Shown one piece after another: positions 1-10,030 of a DNA stretch of 64,000 nt. A program made the position numbers and the translations under genes. The number at the start of each line of letters is the position of its first letter. Positions within the stretch are counted from its first letter, which is position 1. This stretch comes from Lathyrus oleraceus (taxonomy: Eukaryota; Streptophyta; Magnoliopsida; Fabales; Fabaceae), in contig NC_066582.1 of NCBI RefSeq assembly GCF_024323335.1, forward strand, positions 89,400,944 to 89,464,943, in the 5' to 3' direction. Under the pieces are notes generated by a model, which had not been told where the DNA came from, did not search any database, and saw nothing but the letters and a program-made list of their open reading frames with translations.

Positions 1-568
1 TTTGTTATTTTGGCCGGGCAAACTGTCTGAAGTCCTCCTTAAGAGGCAATGCCTGTGTATGTTTACTTTGTCCCTGTACAGAGTCAAAGACCTCCTAAGT
101 GAAGAGGCAATTGGTGGAAGGTAGGGATATGCAATCTATCCCCCACTATTCAGTGTGTCTTCTGTCTTGCTCACACCACTGTGTTGATGCACTCCAGATA
201 AAAACCCAAGATCTTGTGCAATTGCACAGTTGAGTCAGTTTAAATGTGTAGAAGGGTTCCCGCTTTCTGAACCCACACATTCTTGTCAAATGCTCTCTCT
301 GGCCAGGGATAGAAGCAATGAGGCACACCCCTCATCTCCTTTCATCTGCTTCACCTTAGCCTCTCAATGGCAAGGTTAAGAGCAACACTTACCCTATTCC
401 AGTTGGCCCTAGTGCCTAACCTTTTGCTTGAGCCTCTTGTATGCATATAGAGTGTGCTTTGTGTGATTGCCTGTTTGTTTGCCTCTTTAGGTTTAGCTTA
501 GACTTGCCCGTGTGCAAGGTAGGTTGTGTGGCTTAACCCTTGTGTGAGCCATACTTAGAACTGTTCTG

Positions 569-1692
569 CCGAACTACGGCAACTCTGATTCTCATGTTCA
601 GGTGAGATACGTAGGCACGAGACGCGATGTCTTGCCGAGTTTGACTGACGACTAACAGCTAATCCGTGCTTGTTTTCGCCCTCGTTGCGATCCTTTCTCT
701 CGCCCTCGTTGCGATCGAGACTTTCCCTTTCTCTTGCCCTCGTTGCAATCGAGATCCTTTGTCCCTGCCTGCCGAACTACGGCAACTCTGATTCTCATGT
801 TCAGATGAGATACGTAGGCACGAGACGCGATGTCTTGCCGAGTTTTGACTAACAACTAACACTAACTCTTTTCTCTCACCCCTGTTGTGATCGAGATATC
901 CCTTTTCTCTTGCCCTTGTTGCAATCGAGACTTTGCTTCTTCCTGTGTCCGCTTAGGATAGGTTGGCCCTTGTGCCATTTAGCTAGAAACCTTAACTTAG
1001 GGTTGACTTTGCATGACAACATCTAGGCTCGAGTCGTAGTCTCCCTAGAGTTGTGTCTCCCTCTGTTATCTGGTTAGTCTAGATCCTTGTCCCTGCGTAG
1101 GGGAACTACATCGCCCTGATCTTCACACCAGATGAAGTATGTAGGCAGGAGATTGAGCTGATCTCTCCGGGCGCCCTTTTCTATTTTTGTGTGTGTTGTC
1201 TGACCTTTGCTAGGCTCGAGTCCGTGACTCCTTAGCATTTGTTGTCTGTCTTGTTGGTGTGTGTTTGACAGTTATAGGCTCGAGTCCCCGACTCCCTATT
1301 AATTTGTTGCCTTGTTGGTTGCTTGGAAGCTGATGTAAGTCCATCGAGTGGCATTTGGGTTCCAGTGTGCGTGCGTTTTGGTCCGGATGCTGATGTAAGT
1401 CCAGCAATTGGCATTCAGGCTCCATGTTTGCCTTCTGGTGTGTGTTTTGGTTTGGATGCTGATATAAGTCCAGTGATTGGCATTCGGGCTCCACGTTTGC
1501 CTTTGTCTATTTGTTTGTGCGCGTGTCAGCCGAGCTACGAATGCTCTGATTCTTCTCTCGTCCGAGAAGATACGTATGCATAGGATGCGATATCCTAGCG
1601 AGCATGTGTCGTTTACCCAGTCCGAACTACTTCGACTCTGATGTCTATGCCTGATAGACTAAGTAGGCCCAGGATGCGATATCCTGCCGAGT
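569..1692 (+). other. Five copies of a covarying three-helix module in the 5' LTR
   Basis: Copies lie at 569-639, 772-842, 1101-1170, 1530-1602 and 1621-1692. Each has an outer helix around a conserved CTCTGAT or CCTGAT stretch, an inner hairpin, then GTAGGC and a second hairpin usually with loop GCGAT. Outer stems are CTACG/CGTAG (first two), CTACAT/ATGTAG (third), TACG/CGTA (fourth) and CTACTT/AAGTAG (fifth). Inner stems are TCTCAT/ATGAGA, CTTCA/TGAAG, TCTTCTC/GAGAAGA and GTCTAT/ATAGAC. Second-hairpin stems are GAGAC/GTCTT, GAGAT/ATCTC, TAGGAT/ATCCTA and CAGGAT/ATCCTG. Bases change while pairing is kept. The function is unknown to me; the pattern argues for a folded RNA (or cruciform) under selection. 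Confidence 0.7.
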
Positions 1693-1788
1693 CAGTTTCA
1701 GTCAGTCTCTTTTGTTTCTTTCAGCCAGTGTGTGTGAATATTTGAGCAGTGTTTAGCAACCAATTTTCTTTCCTTTTGTGCGTGGATC

Positions 1789-1804
1789 CCGTAGAGTACT
1801 ACGG
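1789..1804 (+). other. AGTA-loop hairpin in the 5' LTR
   Basis: CCGTAG and CTACGG flank a four-base AGTA loop. The same loop with other stems occurs in the 3' LTR (18208-18223) and in the Tat LTRs at 19448-19459, 27697-27712 and 56166-56181. It is followed by a conserved GGTGCTAA..CCTTCCC..TAACC stretch. I infer an LTR RNA structure; its role is unknown. Confidence 0.6.
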
Positions 1805-1991
1805 ATGCGTAGGGGTGCTAATACCTTCCCTTCGCATAACCGACTCCCGAACCCATTCTCTTTGGTCGTGAGACCATGTTCTTTCCCAGGTTTACTTCGA
1901 GCGTTTCCTTTCCCTCTTTTGGGATAAATAACGCACGGTGGCGGCTCTGTTGTTCTTGTTTTCCCGCCGGTTTTTCGCGCGATGCGACAGC

Positions 1992-2009
1992 TGGCGACTC
2001 TGCTGGGGA
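1992..2009 (+). other. Primer-binding site, Ogre type
   Basis: TGGCGACTCTGCTGGGGA begins two bases after the LTR end, the normal position for a minus-strand primer site. It begins with TGG, as expected for pairing with a tRNA CCA end. Ogre elements are reported to use a tRNA-Arg primer; I did not check the tRNA here. The Tat-B element uses the same sequence with one change (55926-55943, opposite strand). Confidence 0.85.
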
Positions 2010-3146
2010 TCTAGAGAAGTTGACCTATGCTGGTCCATCTTCCCTGAGCGAGTCTCTCCTAGCGCTCTCTAGGTTAGGGTTTTGGTTGCTTTGTGCTGTG
2101 TTTATTTATTGCATTCATTATTTACTGTTTGCATTCATTGTCTATTGTTTGCATTTATGGTTGCATTAATGTTTGCATTCATATCCATTTGTTCACCTGG
2201 CTGTGCTGTGTCTCTCTGTTGGGGTGGGAGTTACTTGAGGTAAAAGGCCCAATACCCAGGCTATGAGTGAAATCTAGGATGATTAGGAATAGAGTGATTC
2301 ATGGGAAGCGGGTGGTATGGCGCCACTTAGCGGAACATTGATATCACGAGCAGTTCAGACCCTGGTGGGATATTATCGGTGCATACATCGGGTGTGCACA
2401 GGATGATATTCTGCGAAAGGTTATTTATGCTGCGTTTCTCTCGACCTTACCCTGGCCTAGACGACACCCGTGAGTGGGGAGGGTTTGATCATTACAGGTA
2501 CAGTTGCTGATTGGTTGGCGATTTGTTGGTGACTCTTGGTACTGATGGTGACTGTGAATTATGGAGCATTTATTTCTGGGACGCCAGAGTTCTGTCCATG
2601 GTTTATCAGCGGGTTCCGTTTATTTCGGATCCCCGGGCTGAGTTGAGAAGTACTTGCTCAGAGGACCCGTTTGTCACCCGTTCAGTGGTTGTTCCTGTAA
2701 AGATAAGTGATATAATCTCCGGTTCCGTTTATTTCGGAACCCCCCAAGTTGGATTTATGGTGACTTGATCCCACAGATTGACTGATTCATAAAAGCAGAG
2801 GGTCTACAGTTGACTTGGTGGCACGAGGGCCTGCATTCATGCATTTGCATCATATCATCTCGCATTCATCTGCATTCAACTCATGTCTGCCCGTACTCAG
2901 GGTCCGTTATTTTTAAATTAAAAACCCCGGTTGAGAGACGTCCAGATGTCAAAATGTTGTTGATGAAATTTTATCTGTCTCGATGAAACCAAAAAAAAAA
3001 GGGGGACTGAATATTCCTGGTACGGACAAACATTGCATGCGTGAGTCATACTAACCCATTCGCTGTTTTGTAGGTTTCAGTATTCAAACCGGTGCGCATA
3101 GCTCGTCTGTTCAGATAACCTGCTGAGGGTCAACAAATCCAAGCTG
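2010..3146 (+). other. Ogre untranslated leader
   Basis: About 1.1 kb between PBS and gag has no credible ORF. It contains runs of TTGCATT repeats (about 2100-2200) and two copies of a GGTTCCGTTTATTTCGGA-like phrase (near 2605 and 2715). The ORF1 that full Ogre elements carry upstream of gag is missing, so this leader is either shortened or so diverged that I cannot see ORF1. Confidence 0.6.
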
Positions 3147-4439
3147 ATGGATCTTCTCAACGCCGACATTCTTGAGCTGAAAGAGATGATGAGGGAGTTG
3201 TTCAGTGTTGTGCAAGGACTTGCCTTGGGGCAGAAAGCCATGTCTGAAAGACTGGAAAGGATTGAGAAACGGCTGATAATGGAGAAAGTTCAGGGGAAGG
3301 CTCCGTCCTTCGAAGTGAACAAACCTTCTGGTACTGTAGCAGAGAAACCTTCTGACAGTGGTCCATTCCAGAAAGAGGATAAGCCAGTTGGTGTGCCCGC
3401 GAAGAAAGAACGTAGCAAAGACCGTTATCATCCTTATGCTGCCACTGTAACCATTCCTGTCAGCAATCCCCCTGCTCAACAGCAACAACTGCCACCTCAG
3501 CAGAAGACACCAGGAGCTAAGAGCCAGGTGAAGAAGAAGAATGAGGATCGTCAGTTCGAAGAACCACCCGTAACTTACACCTTTCTGTTCAGGAGGTTGA
3601 GGGATCTGGGATTAGTTCGGCCGAGGATTCTGATTCCTATAGAACAGCAGCGGAGGCCTGCCAACTATGATGAGAGTGCCAAGTGCGAGTTTCACTCTGG
3701 GGCACCCGGACACAGCATTGAAGGTTGCAGAGCTTTTAAGCATATCGTCCAAGATCTGGTGGACTCCAAGGCTATCAGCTTGGCCCAGATAATGAATAAA
3801 GATGTCAACCCCGCACTCAGGCAGAGACCAGCAAAAGTCAAGATGGTGAAGAAGGCCGAGAAAGGAGTAGAGATGATTGAAGAGGGTCAGCTAAAAGGTC
3901 CAAAGGCTATGTTTCCAAAACTTCTGCTACAGGATGGAGCCTTACCTGCTGTTGATAATGCTTATGCCGCCGTCATTACAGAAGAGTGTGTATTGATGAA
4001 CGACACGACCCAGAAGATGAAGAAAGTAGAAATGGACGGTGTAAGATGTAAAGCACCCAGTCTGGCAGTTGAAACCGTCCAGGTGGAGAAGGCCCTTGTT
4101 GCTGAGAAAGAGAAGAAGCTGTCCATTTCTTCTTATAAACAAGCTCTGGAGGTGGTGAAGAACCAAGAGGCCCAAGGCTGGGGAAGGATCATTGACATCG
4201 TGGCAAAAGCAGACATGTTTGGAGTCGGTTATCATCCGGATTTAGAGTCATCCAGACCAGACAGAGGATGTCGTCCACTGTACGCCTTCGTCAGCGCAGG
4301 AATATTGGATCCTGGTCATGCCCGTTCAGTGGGTGGAGATGTTGACAACGACCGCGAGCTTGAGGCATGGATAAAGTCATGCGTACCAGGCAATTGGAAG
4401 GCCTCCAAAAGCATCACTGTCACTCGTTCTGAAGAGTAG
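3147..4439 (+). CDS. gag: Gag-like ORF of the Ogre element (430 aa), lacking gag core and protease
   Basis: The ORF is uninterrupted. Residues 1-50 (MDLLNADILELKEMM and onward) are a predicted coiled coil typical of Ogre gag N-termini, followed by a proline/glutamine-rich stretch (about 95-130). Residues of a zinc-knuckle-like motif (CEFHSGAPGHSIEGC) fall near 185-200. The C-terminus (from ISSYKQALEVV on, ending VPGNWKASKSITVTRSEE) resembles the linker that in complete Ogre elements lies between protease and RT. The retrotransposon gag core and any DTG/DSG protease motif are absent, so two distant parts are joined in frame. That the frame is open while pol has decayed suggests this product, or at least its frame, was retained during mobilisation. 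Expression is not shown by the sequence. Confidence 0.75.
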   Translation: MDLLNADILELKEMMRELFSVVQGLALGQKAMSERLERIEKRLIMEKVQGKAPSFEVNKPSGTVAEKPSDSGPFQKEDKPVGVPAKKERSKDRYHPYAATVTIPVSNPPAQQQQLPPQQKTPGAKSQVKKKNEDRQFEEPPVTYTFLFRRLRDLGLVRPRILIPIEQQRRPANYDESAKCEFHSGAPGHSIEGCRAFKHIVQDLVDSKAISLAQIMNKDVNPALRQRPAKVKMVKKAEKGVEMIEEGQLKGPKAMFPKLLLQDGALPAVDNAYAAVITEECVLMNDTTQKMKKVEMDGVRCKAPSLAVETVQVEKALVAEKEKKLSISSYKQALEVVKNQEAQGWGRIIDIVAKADMFGVGYHPDLESSRPDRGCRPLYAFVSAGILDPGHARSVGGDVDNDRELEAWIKSCVPGNWKASKSITVTRSEE

Positions 4440-4745
4440 TATTTCTGTTTTTCAATTTTTGTTTGCATGAAAGCCATACGTTTTGCCCGAAACGTAATGG
4501 TCCATTGTAAGGGCCATCTCATGTGTTTCATTATGCAACATTTTGCATCAGTAATGAATGGATGTTTTTGTAGTTAAAAGCGGTGTTCCCTGTTTTTCAT
4601 TTAATTTTGCAATTTAAAAAAGGAAAAAACAAATAAAAATGGCAACGTTTTTTTCATTCTCTTTCCTTTTGGTTCTATTTCGTTCCAAAGTGATTACTCT
4701 CCTGATCTCACCGATAACGATTTGGTTACACCTCTGTATGACTTC
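4440..4745 (+). other. Spacer between gag-like ORF and pol remnant, probable Ogre intron region
   Basis: This T-rich stretch follows the stop of the 430-aa ORF. Ogre elements are known to carry an intron between gag-pro and RT, and the two Tat copies in this window have one at the matching place (20970-21228; 51343-51600). I see a donor-like GTAGTA near 4436 and pyrimidine-rich runs at 4648-4690, but cannot fix the acceptor. Confidence 0.4.
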
Positions 4746-5413
4746 GACAATTCGACCTATCATGCCAGAGAAAAAAGGCGAAGAAGATGGTGTTTTGTTG
4801 GAATTAGCCAGGTCATTGAAACAAGAGGAGAAGGTGATTCAACCACACGAGGAGCGATTCAAGATTGTTACTCCAAGCTCCGCCGAGGTTAGAAAGCAAA
4901 AGCTGAGGCCAACAAAGGATGAGAAAGAGAGAAGGTGTGAATAGACTATCAAGATGCGAGCAGAGCTAATCAGAAAGATGGATTCCCGGTACATCACAAT
5001 GAGGTACTGGTTGATTATATGGCTCAGGTCTCAGTGTTTATCTTCATGGATGGCTTCTTGGCCAAGACCAGATTGAATTGTTGCCAGATGATATGGAGTA
5101 AACCAGGTCCATCACACAAGGGGCACCTTCTTGTTCTAAGTTGATGTCGTTCCATCACATGAGGCCGGTGCCACGTATCAGAGGTCTACGGTGACTTTGT
5201 TTCGTGATATGATTCATCGTGAAAGCAAAAGCCATGTTGATGACATGATGGCAAAGTCCCAAGCAGAACAGGGGCATCCAGTAGACTTGGGGCAAGTTGT
5301 TTGACCGTTTGAGACAACTCATACTGTTGAGTCTGAAGCAGTGCACTTATGGAGTGTTGTCCGTCAAGCTACCGAGGCTTGTTGTGAGCGAATCAGAGGA
5401 ATCGAGGTCAATC

Positions 5414-5467
<54 letters not shown>

Positions 5468-6403
5468 ATAAATTGCAGGAACCTCTGATTCTGATACCTC
5501 AGTAAAAGAGATAACTGTTAATCCGGTACTTGATAACCCTCGAGGGGTCTACGAGGTGCGTATTGAGTCAGCATGACTAGTCTTGTCGAAAAGAGTATGC
5601 AATTTACCTAAGCAAAGAGTTTATCGATTGTGAAACCATACACCCGCTGTTCGAAAAACTTGATGTACTTTGGCATAGGCTGCTCGCCGAATGAGACAGT
5701 GTATGTTGATTCATACCACTTTGTGGATGTCCATAATGGATCTGATCAGATATGTGTTTGAGAAGCTAGTAACAATCCATGGAAGGTTCTCAACCAAGGA
5801 AGTTTGAGGTCCCTGATGAGGACATCTCGAGGTACTCAAATCGAAAGATTGAAGAGTGACTGATCCCGGAGGAGGGGTCTGACCCCGAATCCGAACGGAT
5901 TCCGATGTCTGAGGGGAATGAGATGAGGTGAATAAGGTAGTGCTTCCCGGATCATAGTTGGTTGCACCAACAATGGTGGCTGAACATAAAGTCTGTATCC
6001 TGGGTATCGAACCCTGGGATGTGCATCTACCTGGGGCAGTGTCTCCCTCACAGAAATATGAGAAATCAGAGAAAACTGAATGGATAAGGACTCGGAATGA
6101 CATGTTGGGTCCAGCTGAGAAAAAGGGCAGACAATTACTTGACATGGGACAGTTGCACCCCAAAGAATGAAGCGTGTTGTTAACCGAGAAGTGTGACCTT
6201 GTGCGTACTATATGAGAGAATTGGTTGAAAAAGATCCTTCCTCCTCAAGACGATTATGGGGCAAATGGACAAACAGTTATGAATGTCCATTTGTGGTCAA
6301 GAAGGTTTCCCATCTGACAGAACCTTGTTATTTATGACCACAGGTGACGACGATTTTCCATTCCCTGTGAATGCGGACGCAGTTAGAAAATACTTCGTGA
6401 AAG
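4746..6403 (+). pseudogene. pol: Degenerate Ogre pol (RT, RNase H and integrase remnants)
   Basis: Only fragments are recognisable, in changing frames. The PR-RT linker (ELARSLKQEEKVIQPHEE) is near 4800-4870. An RT core with an FMDGF-like motif is near 5045. A GATYQR..TLFRDMIHRE..HVDDMMAKS stretch is at 5165-5260; it keeps two aspartates where YVDD is expected. RNase H pieces (HTT, VFEK) lie near 5640-5760. The integrase C-terminus, ending in an NADAVRKYFVKE-like sequence, is at 6300-6403. Large parts between these are deleted, so the total is far shorter than a 4-kb pol, and stops and frameshifts are frequent. The element could move only with enzymes supplied in trans. Confidence 0.8.
5416..5464 (+). 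repeat. 49-base poly(A) tract inside the pol remnant
   Basis: An uninterrupted run of 49 A residues lies where an IVSESEESRSIL-like RT/RNase H sequence would continue. It may be an expanded homopolymer, a trace of a templated insertion, or a sequencing/assembly effect. Confidence 0.9.
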
Positions 6404-6411
6404 AAACCCGC

Positions 6412-6607
6412 TGGACAAAAAAAGGGAGAATAAAGAGTCCAGGCAAAAAAATGGGCATCCCGGCGAACCAAGAAAAAGAGAAAGGTTCGAGCAAAAGTTA
6501 GGGATAATAAAAGAAAAGAACTGTACACCCGGCAAGTTGAAAACCCGCAAGGGCGACTTGGGTAAAAAAGGGTATCCCGGTGGACTGAAACCCGAAAGGG
6601 CGGTCCA
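6412..6607 (+). other. Tandem hairpins after pol, GNRA-type loops (Ogre)
   Basis: Four hairpins follow the integrase end. At 6533-6560 stem CAAGT/ACTTG encloses TGAAAA, then CCC-GCAA-GGG, then CG. At 6581-6607 stem TGGAC/GTCCA encloses TGAAA, CCC-GAAA-GGG and CG. Two weaker ones are 6412-6441 (TGGAC/GTCCA) and 6464-6489 (CGAACC/GGTTCG). The internal parts are constant while the outer stems differ and still pair. The same design recurs at 24709-24856 in the Tat element. I infer a structured RNA array; no function is known to me. Confidence 0.6.
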
Positions 6608-7539
6608 GGCAAAAGAGGGAATGAAACGAACAACTGCGTCCAGCATGATCATTTGTGCTCATGATGACTTGGATAATCTCCGACAGAGACCGATCGGAAG
6701 CGTCTTGTTCAGAAGACAGAAGGTGCGGAAAGTCCTGAGGACATATGGGGTGTAACTGAGTTGGAACCCGATGAGATCACAGTTTCACGTTGCCATTAGG
6801 ATAGATTTTTCCTTCGTGTGCAATCACCTCTTTCCAGGGTTTGCTTCCGGTGTGTTGCTCAATTGGGAGCCATCTTTTATTCCAGTCAAATAAAGCGTGT
6901 GTTCGATCAAGTAAATTTTGTTTTTGTGTCATTACTGTTTTGATTACGAAAACATCTATTCATTTTGATAAGAATATTTGCCTTTTGAAACATAGAGGTC
7001 CCTTCTGGTGCATGCGTGTGAGATTGAAATCTGGAAATCTTACTTGGAAGTCTGAGTGACCTAAGTGTTGAAATATCAGAACACCTGGGGCATACCTGGA
7101 GCACGTTTTAACTGACGATATCTTGTGCAGGTGCTGTTAGACATCTTCATTCACTTGCCAGTTGTAATATGAACCTTTTTGACAAAGAGATCCCCTCAGA
7201 ATCCAACCAGGGGCAAGGGATAGATGAACCGTGAAAAGACAGTGAAGGATTACAACGACGATCCTGGAGAGTTAATCAAGAAGACTCTTCAAAGTCTGAT
7301 AACTGGAAAGTATGTATAAACCCAGGAGTTCGGTCTCCGTGAAGTACGGACGAGTTGGGAATACAAGATGATGGAGCAGAAAAGTCCAGAAGAGTCTGGG
7401 AGTTCTTAAAAGTGGAAAGTCAACACTGTGGGTGGATGAAGGATACCAGTGTTCGACGAGTTGGCCAACATCCCTGTCAAACAAGCTATGTCTCCCAAGA
7501 GGATTGAGAGTGTGATTTCCCCGACAGATTCGAGATCGT
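6608..7539 (+). other. Ogre 3' non-coding region, first part
   Basis: This follows the hairpin array. A stretch near 6780-6930 resembles the 3' untranslated segment seen after pol in related elements. I find no ORF with recognisable similarity and no regular repeat. Confidence 0.5.
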
Positions 7540-8360
7540 TGTCTCCTCAGCAAGCCTGAAGGTTGTCACGTCCCCAGCAGGGGAAGGGGCAGGATATTTC
7601 TCAGGGTGGGGGACGTCCCTAGCCCAAGTCAGTATTGAAGCTATCAGAGTTATCTCCTCTGCAGAGATGCCTGTGGACAGTACCTTCTATCCCCAACAGA
7701 TCTAAGGATTGCTTCTCCCCAGCAGGCCTGTGCTTGCAAATTTCCCCAGTTGAGAATCCCCGCTGAGCGCCTGGCAGCTATTTTCCCCGGAAATCCCCTA
7801 GTGGAGTTTATCAGTAGACTGTTGGTGTGTTCCCCAACAATTGGTTTCGTGATGCTATTATCTCCAGCATGGCCGTGAGTGCTTATCCCAAGCCGGTTTG
7901 TGGGAATTCATCTCCAGTAAGATATGACGTGGTATCATCCTCAACAGAGTTGTTACTCTCGCCACTATGGTTGTTCTCTCCACAAGAATTGTTCTCCTCA
8001 GCAGAATGGTGTGGTTTTTCCTCAGCAAGTTCCCCGAGTGGAGCGGGTCTCATGAAATACATCTCCAGCAGTGATTCTCTTACATATGGATTGGTTGGGT
8101 CGTCCCTAATGGAGTAGCATTTATTTCTCCAGCAGAGTTCATCCTACCAGTGGATTGGACGGGTTTCTGTAGTAGACTGATATCGGCATCCCCAACGGAG
8201 TTGTGATTGTTTTCCAAGTCTGTTGTCTTCCCAGCAGAGGTTGTGTTGATGGTTTTTTCCCAGCAGAGGTTGTGTTGATGGTTTTTTCCCCAGCAAAGGT
8301 TTGTCTTCCCCCAGCGGGATGGGAGTTGACCTGGTTATAGGATCCCCAGCACAGTTCCTG
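7540..8360 (+). repeat. Array of degenerate TCCCCAGCAGAGTT-like motifs (PBS-complementary)
   Basis: About 20 imperfect copies spaced roughly 20-40 bases apart share the core TCCCCAGCAGAGTT. Clear ones are at 7571, 7716, 7937, 7997, 8126, 8229, 8259, 8286 and 8343. The reverse complement of the PBS at 1992-2009 is TCCCCAGCAGAGTCGCCA, so each unit matches the expected primer-tRNA 3' end and can base-pair with the PBS of the same RNA. Sparser variants continue to about 9870. Whether this is functional or drift in a low-complexity region cannot be told from sequence. Confidence 0.6.
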
Positions 8361-9026
8361 GAGTTCCCCGGTGTTGTCTCTAAAAGAGACGTGTGTTTAT
8401 GCATTCATCATTTAGATAAGCATAGCATATCGCATCATTAGTACATAGCATTTCCATAATCATGGGGCATTGTGTAAAGCAAGAAAAAACTCATGCATCA
8501 ACATTGCAAGCATATCCATTAGCCCTAGGCCGTGGTGACCAGCCGAGATTGGGTTGTTGGAAAGAGTTTAGCAATGCGCCATCGGATCGGCTTCAGAATC
8601 GGGTTCATCAGCATGGTTGAGAGGTTGGTGTTTTCCCAACGAGTGACTCCTCAGTCGAGTGGGTATCCCCATCAGTGTTACTCCCAACTGTTAGCGTCTT
8701 GCCAGCTTGGGTCTTTTTCCTTAAGCAGATATGGGTGTGTCTGATCTCTCCATGTAGAGTCTACCCCTTAAGCAGAAAGTGTCAATCTTTTCCTGCCATT
8801 TCCCCACTGAGATACATCCTCGCGGATGACGGTTGCTTCCGTTCCCTCCCTAATGGGATGGGTTTTCCCTATTGAGTTCTTTCCTCATTAGGATGAGTCT
8901 TGATTCAGTCTGCCTTTTTGGATTGATCCTAAATAGGCTTCTTGTTGACTGTGTTGCCCTAGGGCATAAATGAATAGTCGTTCACTAACCGGCACTCATT
9001 CATTTCATCCTCAGCGGAGTTTGTCG
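8361..9026 (+). other. Ogre 3' non-coding region, middle part
   Basis: This holds no ORF with recognisable similarity. It includes a few scattered CCTCAG/CCCCATTG phrases that look like diverged continuations of the preceding array. Confidence 0.45.
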
Positions 9027-9330
9027 TTGGCCTCTACCTACGAATCGGTAGCTGTAAGTCCTATCTTTGTGGTTTTCTACCCACTAGTTGGTAGTTGTAA
9101 AATCCCACTTTCATCCCCTTGATGGAGTTAACCCCTTGTGCTCATCCCGATGATGACTGGTTACTTTTCCATTGGCCTCTACCACCAAACCGGTAGCTGT
9201 AAGTCCTATCTTTGTGGTTTTCTACCCACTAGCTGGTAGTTGTAAAATCCCACTTCCCTCCCCTTGTTGGAATTAACCCTTTGTGCTCATCCCGATAATG
9301 ACTGGTTACTTTTCCGTGGTTTTCTGCCTA
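9027..9330 (+). repeat. 145-bp tandem repeat, two copies
   Basis: The phrase CTATCTTTGTGGTTTTCTAC occurs at 9061 and 9206, 145 bases apart, within similar flanks (GGTAGCTGTAAGTC before, GGTAGTTGTAAAATCCCACTT after). A third, more diverged partial copy starts near 9320. Confidence 0.75.
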
Positions 9331-9640
9331 CAAACCGGTAGATGTAATCCCCCCTTTGTGGTATTAATGGTCTTGCCCCCTTTGGATACTTGCTTTGATC
9401 AAGCAGTATTGTCCCCATTGGGTCTTCACTTTCTTTTTGGATACTTGCTCCAAGTTAGCAGCTTTATCCCCTGTTGATTGGTCATCTTTTGCATACCTAG
9501 TCTGGTACCCAGATGCCTTTCTTTTCGGTCGATTATTCATTTAGCAACCCACAACCCGGTTATGGATAATCTTCCATGCGAGTGTATTATCTACGTTTTG
9601 ACGGCTATAGATAATATGTCTTATGATTTCCCGGTTTTCA

Positions 9641-9790
9641 GACCGAAGGAGTTTCCGACGATCAGGTCGATGTACTCATGGCACAAGGCCAATTTTCCGG
9701 TATTCAGACCGAAGGAGTTTCCGACGATCAGGTCGATGTACTCATGGCACAAGGCCAATTTTCCGGTATTCAGACCGAAGAAGTATTCTC
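9641..9790 (+). repeat. 66-bp tandem repeat, two full copies plus part
   Basis: GACCGAAGGAGTTTCCGACG starts at 9641 and 9707, and the unit restarts at 9773. The copies are nearly identical, so this is a recent duplication. It produces the repeated ORF on both strands, which is not a gene. Confidence 0.85.
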
Positions 9791-10030
9791 CTCTCCGTTG
9801 GTGTCGATAAACGTCGAGTTTTTCCCAATCATCCGTTGATGATTTGGTTGTGTTCACTCTCCCCAGTAGAGTTTCCTCCTCTCCGTTGGTGTCGATAAAC
9901 GTCGAGTTTTTCCTAGTTATCCGATGATGTCTAGTTGTACCCTCCCCATGTGGATTTACCTCTCCGTTGGTTTCGATAAACGACGAGTTTTTCCCAGTCG
10001 TCCGTCGACGTCTGGTTGTGTTTTTCTTAT
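9791..10030 (+). repeat. Diverged CTCCGTTGGT..AAACGTCGAGTTTTTCC repeats, first block
   Basis: At least three units of roughly 80-95 bases begin with CTCCTCTCCGTTGGTGTCGA or close variants (near 9787, 9878, 9959). The same unit type resumes at 10490-10780 after the 80-bp array, so the 80-bp array probably amplified inside an older repeat field. Confidence 0.65.

Larger units (their letters stand above)
1..1989 (+). repeat. 3' part of the Ogre 5' LTR
   Basis: It matches 16420-18408 and ends in GCGACA immediately before the PBS spacer. It contains five copies of the structured module described separately, three copies of a 60-69-bp unit around 1329-1495 (GCTGATGTAAGTCC core), and short CCTCGTTGCGATCGAGA repeats at about 680-930. 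Differences from the 3' LTR seen by eye lie at 14 (C/T), 677 (C/T in a CpG), 1078 (T/G) and 1509 (A/G). The short ORFs here are duplicated in both LTRs and are not genes. Confidence 0.85.

Noticed and set aside
1210..1494. 94-codon - strand ORF, repeated at 17629-18024
   Set aside because: It lies in both LTRs over the GCTGATGTAAGTCC repeats; one LTR difference at 1509 changes its length. No protein similarity.
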